A stretch of 19,862 bases of DNA, taken from Vallitalea maricola (GTDB lineage Bacteria > Bacillota > Clostridia > Lachnospirales > Vallitaleaceae). The translations under genes were made by a program, and so were the position numbers. The number at the start of each line of letters is the position of its first letter. Position 1 is the stretch's first letter. Below the pieces are notes generated by a model that saw nothing but the letters and a program-made list of their open reading frames with translations, did no database searches and was not told the DNA's origin. The DNA is taken from assembly GCF_036985595.1 (NCBI RefSeq), contig NZ_BTPU01000066.1:1-19862 (forward strand), in the 5' to 3' direction. Shown here in pieces: positions 1 through 8,989 of the stretch.

Positions 1-3000
1 CTGAGGAATACCTACAGAAACCAATGCATCCTCTGGCATAAGTTCAGGTACATAATAATTACTGAATTGTTCTATATTGATACTGATGGTTGGAGATGCT
101 CCATACTGGGATACTTGTTTATTAATAGTACTTTTCAGTGATTCATATGGCATTTCTAGAGTCATATCTCCTGCTTTTACCAGAATCTTGACTTTATGAG
201 CATCAAAAGCTTCAATAACTGTATATGGAATAAGCACTTTCCTCTTAACAATAGGATTATCTTTATACTTGGATACATCTATTTCATATACATAAGTATT
301 GTGCTTAATCAAATTAGTAATAAGTCTTTGATCAACATTGTTATCAGCCATATTATCTTGTCCAGTTACAATACTTCTGAATCTATAAGTTAACTCTTTT
401 TTCTCTTTATCATAAACTAGTTCATAATCCTTACCTGGTAATATTTCTAATTCAGGGTCTGTATGTCCATCATATTCAGAATTAGAATATTTAGTCAGCA
501 CTCTTATAGGATTAGAAAAGCTAAGAGAATCTTTAACTATAAACTGACCTTTCTCTGGTCCAGTAACGGTTACACGAGTCTTCATTCTTATATAATAGAA
601 CCTGTTTCCAATAAGATTATTTATCTTGACTAAATATTTCTCTAGTATTTCAACATTATCAGGTTTTAGGTCTCCCTCTCCACCAGCAACTTCAATATAG
701 ATTGGATCAATAAACAAACCATTATCCGCTACTTCCATTAGATATGTGAACTTTTTCTCTATTGTTGATTTATCGCCTTCTGGCTTAGGTTTGTCATCCA
801 CATGTAAAAGCCATTCTATACCTATGTAGTCTTCTGTTACACTGTCAGTATAATCATGTTTTTTCATAGATTCACTTGAGGCAACACCTATACCCCTAGG
901 TGGTAATGGATTGGCTATATCTTTTGTAGTTCCTATAGCCACATTACTCCATGGTGATTCATGATTATTTGCTGGCTGAATACTCCTGATCCAGAAATAA
1001 TACTGGGTGTTAGGGAATAAGTCATCCACAGTTACTTCATAATAAGCTCCATCCGTTGGATAAAGTGGATCTAATGGATCTTCAGGTAATTTATATTCCC
1101 ATACCTTAGCCCCTTCCACATCTTCTGTAAGTGAATATCTGACTTCATATTTGAAACTAGTATCATATTTCCATGTTAATGTCATAGTAGTATCTGTATA
1201 ATCATTTATATAGAGACTAGGTACAGTTGGGTCAGGATTGACTACCGAATCTTCTGGTTTGGTTGCTACAACAATTGGTGTAGGGTAATGAGCCAATACC
1301 AAATCTCCAGAATATAATTCTCTATATGGATATAGCATAAACAGATATAACGTATTTGGTAGTAATGCATCTTGTTTATAGTATTGATAAGTAGCATCAT
1401 CTACATCTTTCTCAACTTCAATATCCTGCCATCCTATAGTATTTATTCCATTCTTATCATCACTGATTAGTTTATTATAATAATCTACAAATGAGTAATC
1501 TGGATTACTCTGTTTTTGAAGATTGATTTCTTTTTGAACTTCAGTGTATGGAATTTTATGGAACTTGTATTTAACGTCTGATACACCAAATTGGTCTGCA
1601 CCCAAATCAATCTTTCTACTCAATACCTCAAAACTACTATCTATATTTTTTACATAATCTACGAATCTAGTTATCTCACCTTCATCTTTATAGATTGGAA
1701 AATATTCTGCCCCTTCAACATATTTAGTATAGATTTTGGCTGTACCACTATCATTTACTACCCACACTTGATTAGCCCAAGTAGAAAGGGTATCGTATGT
1801 TACTGTATCCTTAGCTATAACTTCCCACCATTTTTCTTTCCATTGAATAGCAACTTCTGTTGTAGTTGTATCTTTATCTTTTATTTTCAAAGGTGGTTTT
1901 GCAACTGATGGTGGTTCAAAAGAGTCTCCATTATATCCATAGTAAAGGGATACAATAGTTGGTTCTGAAACATTTTCTTCATCACCCCATCTTTTCTTAG
2001 CTACTATTTTTATGTAATATAAACTTCCAGGTGTTATTCTTTGCAATTCCGATTTATCTTTATCATAATAGTACTCTAAGTTATATTTAAAACCTACGAT
2101 TTCATCAGTAGTATTCTTCAATATATTATTAGGTGAACTATCTCCGTACTTTTGATTATCAACTATTTTTTTAGCTCCTGCTAATGACTCCAAATCTCTA
2201 GTAACGTATATATCATAATAAACATCTGTATCTATTATCAAATTTCCATATGTAGGCGAACTGCTGATTACATCTTTTCTTTTAAAAGCTCCCCATACAA
2301 AATTTATGGAATTTCCTGCTTCTACTACATTGAAAGTACGTTTAGCCTCTAATAAATCACTGATATTTTCACTATACGAATCCCCTGGAACCAAGTATTT
2401 TTTTTCAAGCTCATTCTTTATTTCATTAATAGGCTTGGTCTTAAGCGTTTCAAGTATTGCTTTTGTCATTAAGTTAGGAACTACTGGTTTAGTAGGCTTT
2501 ATATTCAATGCCAAAGGTACAAATGGAACTTTTTTTGACTTGGGTTCAATTGGTATCTTACTGGTATCTCCTACAGCCTCATATCTAAGCTGTAATTGAT
2601 ATTCAACAGATTGTGTCGGTCTTCTTACTCTATAATATTCCATTGTAGCAGCATCTTTGTCAAATATTGCAATGTTACTAGGCTGGTCGTTAATATATTC
2701 AACTAAGCGTGCCTCAACCAATTCGTATTCGCTTTGGTCCTGACCAACTTTGAAACTTGCTGGTATATTCCATTCTAATCTTACATATTCTCCATCTTCA
2801 AAAACCTTTAGATCAATATTAGTTGAACATGTCCATATATAAGGATAATTGACGTTCTTAACCAGTGGTTTGCTATCATAATATTCCGTTACAGGTTCTA
2901 TCATTACAGAGTATATCTGTCCTGGATATATATTCTGTTCCAATTTATATCTTAGACGATTTCTTTTCTTAACGGTATCATAATATTGTTGTATCTTACC

Positions 3001-3648
3001 AGATTCAACACTAAGATTATTGATTTCTCCTTCTTTGTTATTTATAAGTTCTTGTTTGGATCTATTGGAGTAATCACCTACTGCATATACTATTCTATAT
3101 TCAAATGTATCTAATCCTATATCATCCCATACTACCTCAATGCTATCATCTTCTGGTATTAATTCTACATTAAGGTCTGTTATTGCATATACCCTTTTTG
3201 CCGCTCCAGTTGTAGGAGCAAGAACTTGTGTTATCTCTCCATCAATTTCTGTTTTATGATAGTGATAAGGTTGTATGAATACTTCATATAATGAACCTGT
3301 ATCAAGAACTATTTCATCATGTACATTTATACTCTGAGATGTAAATGCATCTGTTCCTGAATCAATTTTAATGTTTTCATCTATTCCAGAAGTTTTATTA
3401 TTTACTCTTAATTCATAATAGTCTGGGTCATGCACATCTGTACCAGGAGCCCAGTTATCTGGTTCTTGCCAGCTGACTGTCATAGTAGGTCTAATGATAG
3501 GTTTTCCCGTAACAACATCTTGTCCAATAATATAATAGACATCATCAATTGATATATCTTTTACTGGTATCTGTACATTAGCCATTACCCTAATTGGTTG
3601 GACAAACATGCATATAATTATTGCTAAACATACTAATTTCTTCTTCAT
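1..3648 (-). CDS. Large exported fibronectin type III repeat protein, partial (C-terminus outside window)
   Basis: The reading frame is open from the ATG at 3648 to the window edge, giving at least 1216 residues with no stop. The N-terminus (MKKKLVCLAIIICMFVQPIRVMAN) is a signal peptide, with likely cleavage after VMA. The rest is a chain of about seven fibronectin type III-like modules. Recognisable strands include LTWKYD, and LFPNTQYYFWIRSIQP followed by SPWSN near residues 880-915. The last ~100 visible residues match in pattern the beta domain near the C-terminus of the upstream 1652-aa protein (charged strand, LIPYTVIEA, VKILVKAGD, ISINIEQF), so this is a paralogue. It probably also ends in surface-anchoring SLH repeats beyond the window, but that is inference. 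Its Shine-Dalgarno GGAGGA lies 11 bp after the upstream gene and shares a base with that gene's stop codon, so translational coupling is likely. No catalytic motif is seen. A structural, adhesive or scaffolding role at the cell surface is the best guess. Confidence 0.85.
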   Translation of the reverse strand, partial: MKKKLVCLAIIICMFVQPIRVMANVQIPVKDISIDDVYYIIGQDVVTGKPIIRPTMTVSWQEPDNWAPGTDVHDPDYYELRVNNKTSGIDENIKIDSGTDAFTSQSINVHDEIVLDTGSLYEVFIQPYHYHKTEIDGEITQVLAPTTGAAKRVYAITDLNVELIPEDDSIEVVWDDIGLDTFEYRIVYAVGDYSNRSKQELINNKEGEINNLSVESGKIQQYYDTVKKRNRLRYKLEQNIYPGQIYSVMIEPVTEYYDSKPLVKNVNYPYIWTCSTNIDLKVFEDGEYVRLEWNIPASFKVGQDQSEYELVEARLVEYINDQPSNIAIFDKDAATMEYYRVRRPTQSVEYQLQLRYEAVGDTSKIPIEPKSKKVPFVPLALNIKPTKPVVPNLMTKAILETLKTKPINEIKNELEKKYLVPGDSYSENISDLLEAKRTFNVVEAGNSINFVWGAFKRKDVISSSPTYGNLIIDTDVYYDIYVTRDLESLAGAKKIVDNQKYGDSSPNNILKNTTDEIVGFKYNLEYYYDKDKSELQRITPGSLYYIKIVAKKRWGDEENVSEPTIVSLYYGYNGDSFEPPSVAKPPLKIKDKDTTTTEVAIQWKEKWWEVIAKDTVTYDTLSTWANQVWVVNDSGTAKIYTKYVEGAEYFPIYKDEGEITRFVDYVKNIDSSFEVLSRKIDLGADQFGVSDVKYKFHKIPYTEVQKEINLQKQSNPDYSFVDYYNKLISDDKNGINTIGWQDIEVEKDVDDATYQYYKQDALLPNTLYLFMLYPYRELYSGDLVLAHYPTPIVVATKPEDSVVNPDPTVPSLYINDYTDTTMTLTWKYDTSFKYEVRYSLTEDVEGAKVWEYKLPEDPLDPLYPTDGAYYEVTVDDLFPNTQYYFWIRSIQPANNHESPWSNVAIGTTKDIANPLPPRGIGVASSESMKKHDYTDSVTEDYIGIEWLLHVDDKPKPEGDKSTIEKKFTYLMEVADNGLFIDPIYIEVAGGEGDLKPDNVEILEKYLVKINNLIGNRFYYIRMKTRVTVTGPEKGQFIVKDSLSFSNPIRVLTKYSNSEYDGHTDPELEILPGKDYELVYDKEKKELTYRFRSIVTGQDNMADNNVDQRLITNLIKHNTYVYEIDVSKYKDNPIVKRKVLIPYTVIEAFDAHKVKILVKAGDMTLEMPYESLKSTINKQVSQYGASPTISINIEQFSNYYVPELMPEDALVSVGIPQ

Positions 3649-3650
3649 CT

Positions 3651-3662
3651 ATTTTCCTCCTA
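3651..3662 (-). promoter_or_regulatory. Ribosome binding site overlapping a stop codon
   Basis: On the minus strand GGAGGA begins at the last base of the TAG stop of the 1652-aa gene and is followed by the ATG at 3648 after six bases. A ribosome terminating on the upstream gene covers this site, which favours coupled translation of the two large surface proteins. Confidence 0.75.
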
Positions 3663-6600
3663 CCAATCAATCTTATTATTGATCCTTGTCAACATTTCTA
3701 AAACTGTTTCTGTAACAACTTCTTCATTGGGTAATAATCTGCCATCTGTCAATTTGATGATACCTAGATTTACTCCTTTAATAAGTACATCTCTGTATTC
3801 GTCCTGAATATCATCAGCATCTTCAATAATATTATAATCTGTAACATTAATACTATCTAAGTTCAAGTTATTTTTTATTGAATAAGCCTGCATCAATATG
3901 TACATAGCTTCATCTTTTCTCATATGGCCGTACATATCATCTATAGGAATATCAACATTCTGTTCTTTTAACCATTCTTCATTATCATAGCCTTTTTCAG
4001 CCCCTAACACTCTAGCTGTAGCTGATAATAATTGATAGTTGTATACTTTATAATTAAGATTGCTAAGTTCGCCACTGTTAAAGATATCTGTCAAGCTGTA
4101 CTGGGTTACTAAATCAGTAACCATACCATTATAGATATTATCTAATTTACTATACATATTTGACTTTGGTGCAAATAGATAAGAACCTGTTTTATCTGTT
4201 TCAATATTATATGAGCCACCATAGTTATCACTATTAACCCTGGTGAATGAACTTCCATCTTTTCTGTAACCTTGTAAAGTATCATTAACCATTCCAACAT
4301 TAAATGCTAATCTAATGCTTTGATCAAATTCTCTTACGCTACTATATTTAGTCTGGATATAACTTTTCATCATGCTATTGATATTAGCTCTATGAGTCTC
4401 TTTAACAAGTTTTAGAGTATCAGTTACTATTTTCAATAATTTTGCATCATCAATACCTGACTCTAGCTCTTTATCCAACTGTTCCATTAGGTAAGTTTTT
4501 TTACTTTCTACAGCCTGCTCGAACTTCTGTAAAATCAATCTTTCCAAATCATTTTCTGAGATATTGCTGCCTACCACCTGAACATCAAAATTCAATAGAT
4601 TAGTTGATGGTGATTTTCCATTTACCTTGTCTTTGTATTCTCCAATGTTCATGACTAATCTTACATAATAATCTCTGGTAGAACTATTATACTTATTGAT
4701 TTCATCAATCTTATCTATTATTTCAGCTGTCTTATCTTGTGATAAGGCATATGGTCTGATACCTAAATCACCATCTGGGAATTTTACCATGATAGTTATG
4801 CCATTATCATTAGCAGTCTCAATCATCTTAGCTGGCAGATAATAATCTTGTACACCTTTTATTGCATCTACCAAATAGTAATTTCCTTCTTTGACATATT
4901 TAAGATCTCCAATATTATAGTCTTGGCGATACTTTATGACTTGTTTCTTATCATCTTTTTCAATCTCCCAATAAGATGTTTTTATAAGTTCCTGAGCTTT
5001 ATCTTCATAATACTTGATATACTCTATGTATTTATTTTCCTTATCGTAGTCTTTCTGGTCAAATTCTGTACGTGTGCTGACTCTATCAGAAAAACTAGAC
5101 CTAGGATATACTTTATCCCCATTTGGTAATGTATCTTGGGGCTTGGTTCTATCTTCTATCCTTACTTTTATGCTATATGTAGTTCCTGGTTTTAATCCAC
5201 TGATCTTATAGAATACCCTTGTATAACCATCATTAGCACCTGTTACCTGCTCTAAATAGTAACTACTGTATTTGGTGTTGCTATAATCAGTATCTTTATC
5301 ACCTTTTACAAATATTTCAATACCATAATTTCCTGTAGTGTGATAATCAGTTGGTATAGGAGCATCAAATCTTATTACTGCTTCCCTTTTTGGGTCATAA
5401 GAATATTTAGGATTGTGGTCTACTATTAAATTGACTGGTCTTTTAATAGGAGCAGTTGTCAATGAATCCGCTACCCAAGCAGAGGCTGCTTTTGGAAGCT
5501 CAGACTCAATTCTTATTGTACGAGCATAGTAATAATATACCTTGTTAGGTAGATTATTATTATCAATTATACTAATCTTATTGTCCTCAACTTTGAATGT
5601 CTGTGTAGCATCAATCCATGTGCGTGTGTTTTTATCATAATATTTTAAAACATATTTGTCGTCTTTTACATAGAGTCTCCATCCTTCTACAACTGCACCT
5701 GTCAATAGTTCTGAGTCAAATATGTCTTGTAACATCTTTCCACTACCTAATGATTCTGGCAAGGATTTATTCTCAATACTGATTAATTCAAAACCATATT
5801 TATCTTCTACTAATTCAATTTCTGTAGGAAACTCCCATGAAATTTCACCTGAAATCATGCTATCATCCAAATGCTTAGCTTCCATATTTTCTGGAGCTAA
5901 TGGTACTAACTCACTGTCTCCTGGGTTAGATGGAACAACTGGTGATGTAGCACTTAACATGCTTGAAGGTTCTGAACGTCTTTTATCAACAATAACACCT
6001 GGCGCGCCAACATCAGAAATATCTAGCTTAGTCACTATTCTTACATAATAATTAGTATTAGGGTCTAGATTCAATAACTTTAATTCTTCAAATCCTGCAT
6101 CTGTAGATTCAGTCTGTATGTCACTGTACAATATACTATCAGACCTTAGTTTATCTATTTCATCTGGGGTCAACTCAATATCATCTGAATAATCAGCTAT
6201 TTTATATACTCCGTTTTCCTCTTCTCTAGCTATATTGTCCAAATCTAATATTTTCTCTACATCGCCCTTAGTTGTCATCAATGAATCTAGATTTAATATC
6301 TTCTGTTTATCTTTAGATATATATATCCTATAATTGATATTCTCAATCTTTTTATTGATTGGTGATATCATATAATCATCATAATTCTTTATATCAACAA
6401 GTTTGAATTTTACATTAAGACCTACTCTTGGTTGTTCCTCTGAAGTAATTCTTGGAGTGTAATCTATGCTTCCAGCCATTGGTATATCGTATCTTAACAT
6501 ACTAAGTGAAATACTATCTGCAATAGATCGGTCACTTTCTCCTACTCCGCCATCAGGAGCAATAACATATACAGATTTCATTTTAATAAAATTAATCCCT

Positions 6601-8618
6601 GGGAATTCATAATCATACTCATTATCTGCTTCTTCAGATTTTGTATAAGGTGTTATTTTATTGGTTATATCTTTTTTTATTGGTTTTGACCATATGGTTG
6701 GTTTGTCAGCTAATGTACTGCCTTCGTATTTACCCCTGATAACAATGTTTTTTACTTGAAACAGGTTCTCACTGTCATTATATCCCTCATGATATCCCGA
6801 TATTGTTGATGGAGTAGCTTGTTCCATACCTGAATCGACTTCTACTACTTTGATACCTTCTGTATCTTTATATACCTTAAAGACTTTTGTAATCGTGTAT
6901 TGATTACTTGATTCTTCTATAGGTACATCATTGAATAACATCTCGTAATATATAGCACTATCTGCTACTGATAACATATTATCCAACAGATCTTTATCTG
7001 GAGCATGCCATGTTAAGTCAAATTGCACTTTAGCTGGAGTGTCAGAATCTAAGTCCTCAGGTGGAACAACAGCCAGGTTCTTAATCTCCTTGATTCTTGG
7101 TACTGGAGGTGGTACATTATTATCATTTTTCGGTACATATTCTATTGTCTGTGATCTAAGAGGAGTTCCAGCAAACTGAACACCTACTTGATAATATTCT
7201 TGAGAACTTCCATTAGCAAATGGAACTGGAATATATATATTAAAGTCTGAATATTCTTGTTTGTGATAGTGTTTTAACCATATATCGTCCTCACCAAATT
7301 CCGAACTCCATGTTTTACTATGATAGATAGTATATTCTAAATCATCTGCATTACTACCTGCATATGGCGCTATATCCAGATATGCATCATCCATACTTGC
7401 TCTTTTTACGATGTAATCCAGATATGTATAAGCATACTTATTGACAGGTTCATATTGATCAAATTGATAATTAGGACTTTCTTCCAAGGTAATAGCTGCT
7501 GTATATACTCTACTTGCTCCTAAATTATCCCATTGTAGAAAGTCAGTATTTCCATTAACAAGGTCTGTTCTATCTTGAACTAATTCAACTGTATATGTTC
7601 CTGAATCATATTTATATACTGCATCGTCATTACCAGTAGGTGGATTAACAAATTTCTTATCACTTACATCCATAGGTAATATAATATCAGTATTATCTCC
7701 ATTATCTCTGATATCCTTTAATGCTAATACAGCATTAATAAGATCACCGTCAGCTTTTTTCAATTGGTCTATTGTTGCTATTTTATACTCTAAGTCAGTA
7801 TTATCAAATACTTTTGGTCTATCAAAAGTTATTCTAAGACCTGGTTTACTACCTGGTCGTATATTAGAGCTATTTGGTATTTCTATAGTTTGAATATCTT
7901 CATTTGTCCCATGAGCTGAATCCTTTACCCAATGAGTTGGTACTATCTTAAAATTATCAAATGCTCTAAGTAATTGTAATGTTTCAACTGTAGAATCTGG
8001 TGTCGTTAATTTAAAAGGAACGATACATCCTTTCTGAATACCTTTTGTCAGAAAACTTACTGTCTTTGTCTGCATATTCCATCTAAATCTGACAGGTAAA
8101 TTATTAATAACAAAAGATGCTCCTGGATATTTGGAACTCGCTCCCCTTACAATAGTAAATTTTAAGGAGTCACCATCAATTAATCCAGCTGGATTAGTTA
8201 TTGTCTCCAATTGAGGGACAAGTAAACTATAATTCATCATAGCAAATGATTTAGCAAATTCTGTACTGGTAATACTAGTTTCTGATCCAGATGAATAATC
8301 TAATATATTATATTTTACAATCAATTGATTCACTTGGTGTTCAAATGTTACTTCTGTTTTAATCTTATCTGTAAGATAATATTCTAATTTGTACTCACCG
8401 TAATCTTCTAGATTCCAGTTAATAAGTACTTCGTCATCCCCCGCTTTGTTACTTACTACTTGCAGTAATTCATCCATAGTATCATTTTTCTTCCATTCAA
8501 AACCTAGATCTGATGCAGCTTTAATAATATTTGTATTATTTAAATTGACAATAGCTACAAATAAAAAAACTACTAAAGACATTGAAGTTATCCACAATGT
8601 TTTTCTTTTTCTCATCAT
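3660..8618 (-). CDS. Giant exported fibronectin type III / SLH-like surface protein (1652 aa)
   Basis: A signal peptide (basic MMRKRK, hydrophobic stretch to about residue 33) leads into a mature protein. Residues ~40-500 are beta-rich and unrecognised. Fibronectin type III-like modules follow at about 505-655, 710-880 (PNTNYYVRIV), 900-1055 and 1057-1200 (GLKPGTTYSIKVRI). A further beta domain at ~1215-1340 is shared with the next gene (YYLPAKMIETA, ITIMVKFPDG). A charged helical stretch spans ~1350-1410. Two weak SLH-like repeats end the protein: one near 1508-1545 (SLTDIF, QLLSATARVLG) and one near 1560-1650 (RKDEAMYILMQAY, ADDIQDEYRDVL, GVNLGIIKL, DGRLLPNEEV). SLH repeats bind pyruvylated cell-wall polysaccharide, so cell-surface anchoring is expected. 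No enzyme motif or LPXTG signal is visible. Two adjacent ATGs are possible starts. The second, at 8615, sits 7 nt after AAGGGGG and is better spaced than the first (4 nt). It is the first gene of a two-gene unit. Confidence 0.88.
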   Translation of the reverse strand: MMRKRKTLWITSMSLVVFLFVAIVNLNNTNIIKAASDLGFEWKKNDTMDELLQVVSNKAGDDEVLINWNLEDYGEYKLEYYLTDKIKTEVTFEHQVNQLIVKYNILDYSSGSETSITSTEFAKSFAMMNYSLLVPQLETITNPAGLIDGDSLKFTIVRGASSKYPGASFVINNLPVRFRWNMQTKTVSFLTKGIQKGCIVPFKLTTPDSTVETLQLLRAFDNFKIVPTHWVKDSAHGTNEDIQTIEIPNSSNIRPGSKPGLRITFDRPKVFDNTDLEYKIATIDQLKKADGDLINAVLALKDIRDNGDNTDIILPMDVSDKKFVNPPTGNDDAVYKYDSGTYTVELVQDRTDLVNGNTDFLQWDNLGASRVYTAAITLEESPNYQFDQYEPVNKYAYTYLDYIVKRASMDDAYLDIAPYAGSNADDLEYTIYHSKTWSSEFGEDDIWLKHYHKQEYSDFNIYIPVPFANGSSQEYYQVGVQFAGTPLRSQTIEYVPKNDNNVPPPVPRIKEIKNLAVVPPEDLDSDTPAKVQFDLTWHAPDKDLLDNMLSVADSAIYYEMLFNDVPIEESSNQYTITKVFKVYKDTEGIKVVEVDSGMEQATPSTISGYHEGYNDSENLFQVKNIVIRGKYEGSTLADKPTIWSKPIKKDITNKITPYTKSEEADNEYDYEFPGINFIKMKSVYVIAPDGGVGESDRSIADSISLSMLRYDIPMAGSIDYTPRITSEEQPRVGLNVKFKLVDIKNYDDYMISPINKKIENINYRIYISKDKQKILNLDSLMTTKGDVEKILDLDNIAREEENGVYKIADYSDDIELTPDEIDKLRSDSILYSDIQTESTDAGFEELKLLNLDPNTNYYVRIVTKLDISDVGAPGVIVDKRRSEPSSMLSATSPVVPSNPGDSELVPLAPENMEAKHLDDSMISGEISWEFPTEIELVEDKYGFELISIENKSLPESLGSGKMLQDIFDSELLTGAVVEGWRLYVKDDKYVLKYYDKNTRTWIDATQTFKVEDNKISIIDNNNLPNKVYYYYARTIRIESELPKAASAWVADSLTTAPIKRPVNLIVDHNPKYSYDPKREAVIRFDAPIPTDYHTTGNYGIEIFVKGDKDTDYSNTKYSSYYLEQVTGANDGYTRVFYKISGLKPGTTYSIKVRIEDRTKPQDTLPNGDKVYPRSSFSDRVSTRTEFDQKDYDKENKYIEYIKYYEDKAQELIKTSYWEIEKDDKKQVIKYRQDYNIGDLKYVKEGNYYLVDAIKGVQDYYLPAKMIETANDNGITIMVKFPDGDLGIRPYALSQDKTAEIIDKIDEINKYNSSTRDYYVRLVMNIGEYKDKVNGKSPSTNLLNFDVQVVGSNISENDLERLILQKFEQAVESKKTYLMEQLDKELESGIDDAKLLKIVTDTLKLVKETHRANINSMMKSYIQTKYSSVREFDQSIRLAFNVGMVNDTLQGYRKDGSSFTRVNSDNYGGSYNIETDKTGSYLFAPKSNMYSKLDNIYNGMVTDLVTQYSLTDIFNSGELSNLNYKVYNYQLLSATARVLGAEKGYDNEEWLKEQNVDIPIDDMYGHMRKDEAMYILMQAYSIKNNLNLDSINVTDYNIIEDADDIQDEYRDVLIKGVNLGIIKLTDGRLLPNEEVVTETVLEMLTRINNKIDW

Positions 8619-8699
8619 TTATCCCCCTTATTAATGTTATTTGTTCATATTTAATCCCGTATCCATCACCAAAATGTTAATATCCAACCTTAAGCGTAA

Positions 8700-8715
8700 T
8701 AGATACTTGTATCTA
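8700..8715. repeat. Perfect inverted repeat (7 bp arms, 2 bp spacer)
   Basis: TAGATAC and GTATCTA flank TT. The repeat sits about 85 bp upstream of the 1652-aa gene, downstream of the proposed promoter, so it would lie in the leader. It could be an operator or a small RNA hairpin. There is no U-run beside it, so it is not a terminator. Confidence 0.4.
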
Positions 8716-8787
8716 ATCTATTTCATCAGTATATAATTATTAAATAATTATCTCTGTTTCTAGAAAATAACATAAAAATCTTTTTCA

Positions 8788-8820
8788 ATTATATATCGGC
8801 ATTTTGCTTATAAAAATTGA
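8788..8820 (-). promoter_or_regulatory. Candidate sigma-D/FliA-type promoter overlapping a TATAAT
   Basis: The minus strand carries a perfect GCCGATAT (8800-8793), the -10 element of sigma-D (FliA) promoters. A TCAA lies 16 nt upstream (8820-8817), close to the TAAA consensus and at the edge of the usual spacing. A TATAAT (8793-8788) abuts it, but its sigma-A -35 position is poor (TTTTTA). The downstream gene is the 1652-aa surface protein. The function is inferred from motif match only. Confidence 0.4.
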
Positions 8821-8903
8821 TAGAAACCATCAAATTAACCCATGATTTTTATTAGGAAAATTTCCCCATAAACATTGATTATATAGTTACTATTATTCAT
8901 CAT

Positions 8904-8938
8904 AATAAAAAAACTCCAAAGTCTATACCTTGGAGTTT
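8904..8938 (-). terminator. Rho-independent terminator of the 308-aa secreted protein gene
   Basis: On the minus strand AAACTCCAA and TTGGAGTTT form a perfect 9-bp stem with a 10-nt loop. The stem ends in a continuous T-run (TTTTTTT counting the last stem bases). It lies about 50 bp after the stop codon at 8990 and separates this gene from the large surface-protein unit. Confidence 0.85.
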
Positions 8939-8989
8939 AATAACTTCTTATGCTCTTATTATATTCTGTTATATGTACTGATAATAAAT

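Larger units (their letters stand above)
8619..8989. other. 371-bp intergenic region upstream of the large surface-protein genes
   Basis: This very AT-rich stretch holds no convincing gene. From right to left on the minus strand it contains the terminator of the 308-aa gene (8904-8938), a sigma-D-like or sigma-A promoter candidate (8788-8820), a perfect 7+7 inverted repeat (8700-8715) and the AAGGGGG ribosome binding site (8623-8629). If the promoter call is right, the surface-protein mRNA has a leader of about 170 nt. I recognise no riboswitch in it. Confidence 0.6.

Noticed and set aside
196..2599. Several short plus-strand frames at the left end (196-393, 1591-1908, 2306-2599)
   Set aside because: The minus strand has one continuous frame here with clear fibronectin-like protein sequence and a signal peptide at 3648. 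The plus frames are its shadows.
5722..6048. 108-codon plus-strand frame inside the 1652-aa gene
   Set aside because: It is antisense to coherent fibronectin-like coding sequence and lacks start signals.
8878..8883. Second TATAAT on the minus strand upstream of the 1652-aa gene
   Set aside because: The matching -35 position falls in the terminator T-run and has no resemblance to TTGACA.
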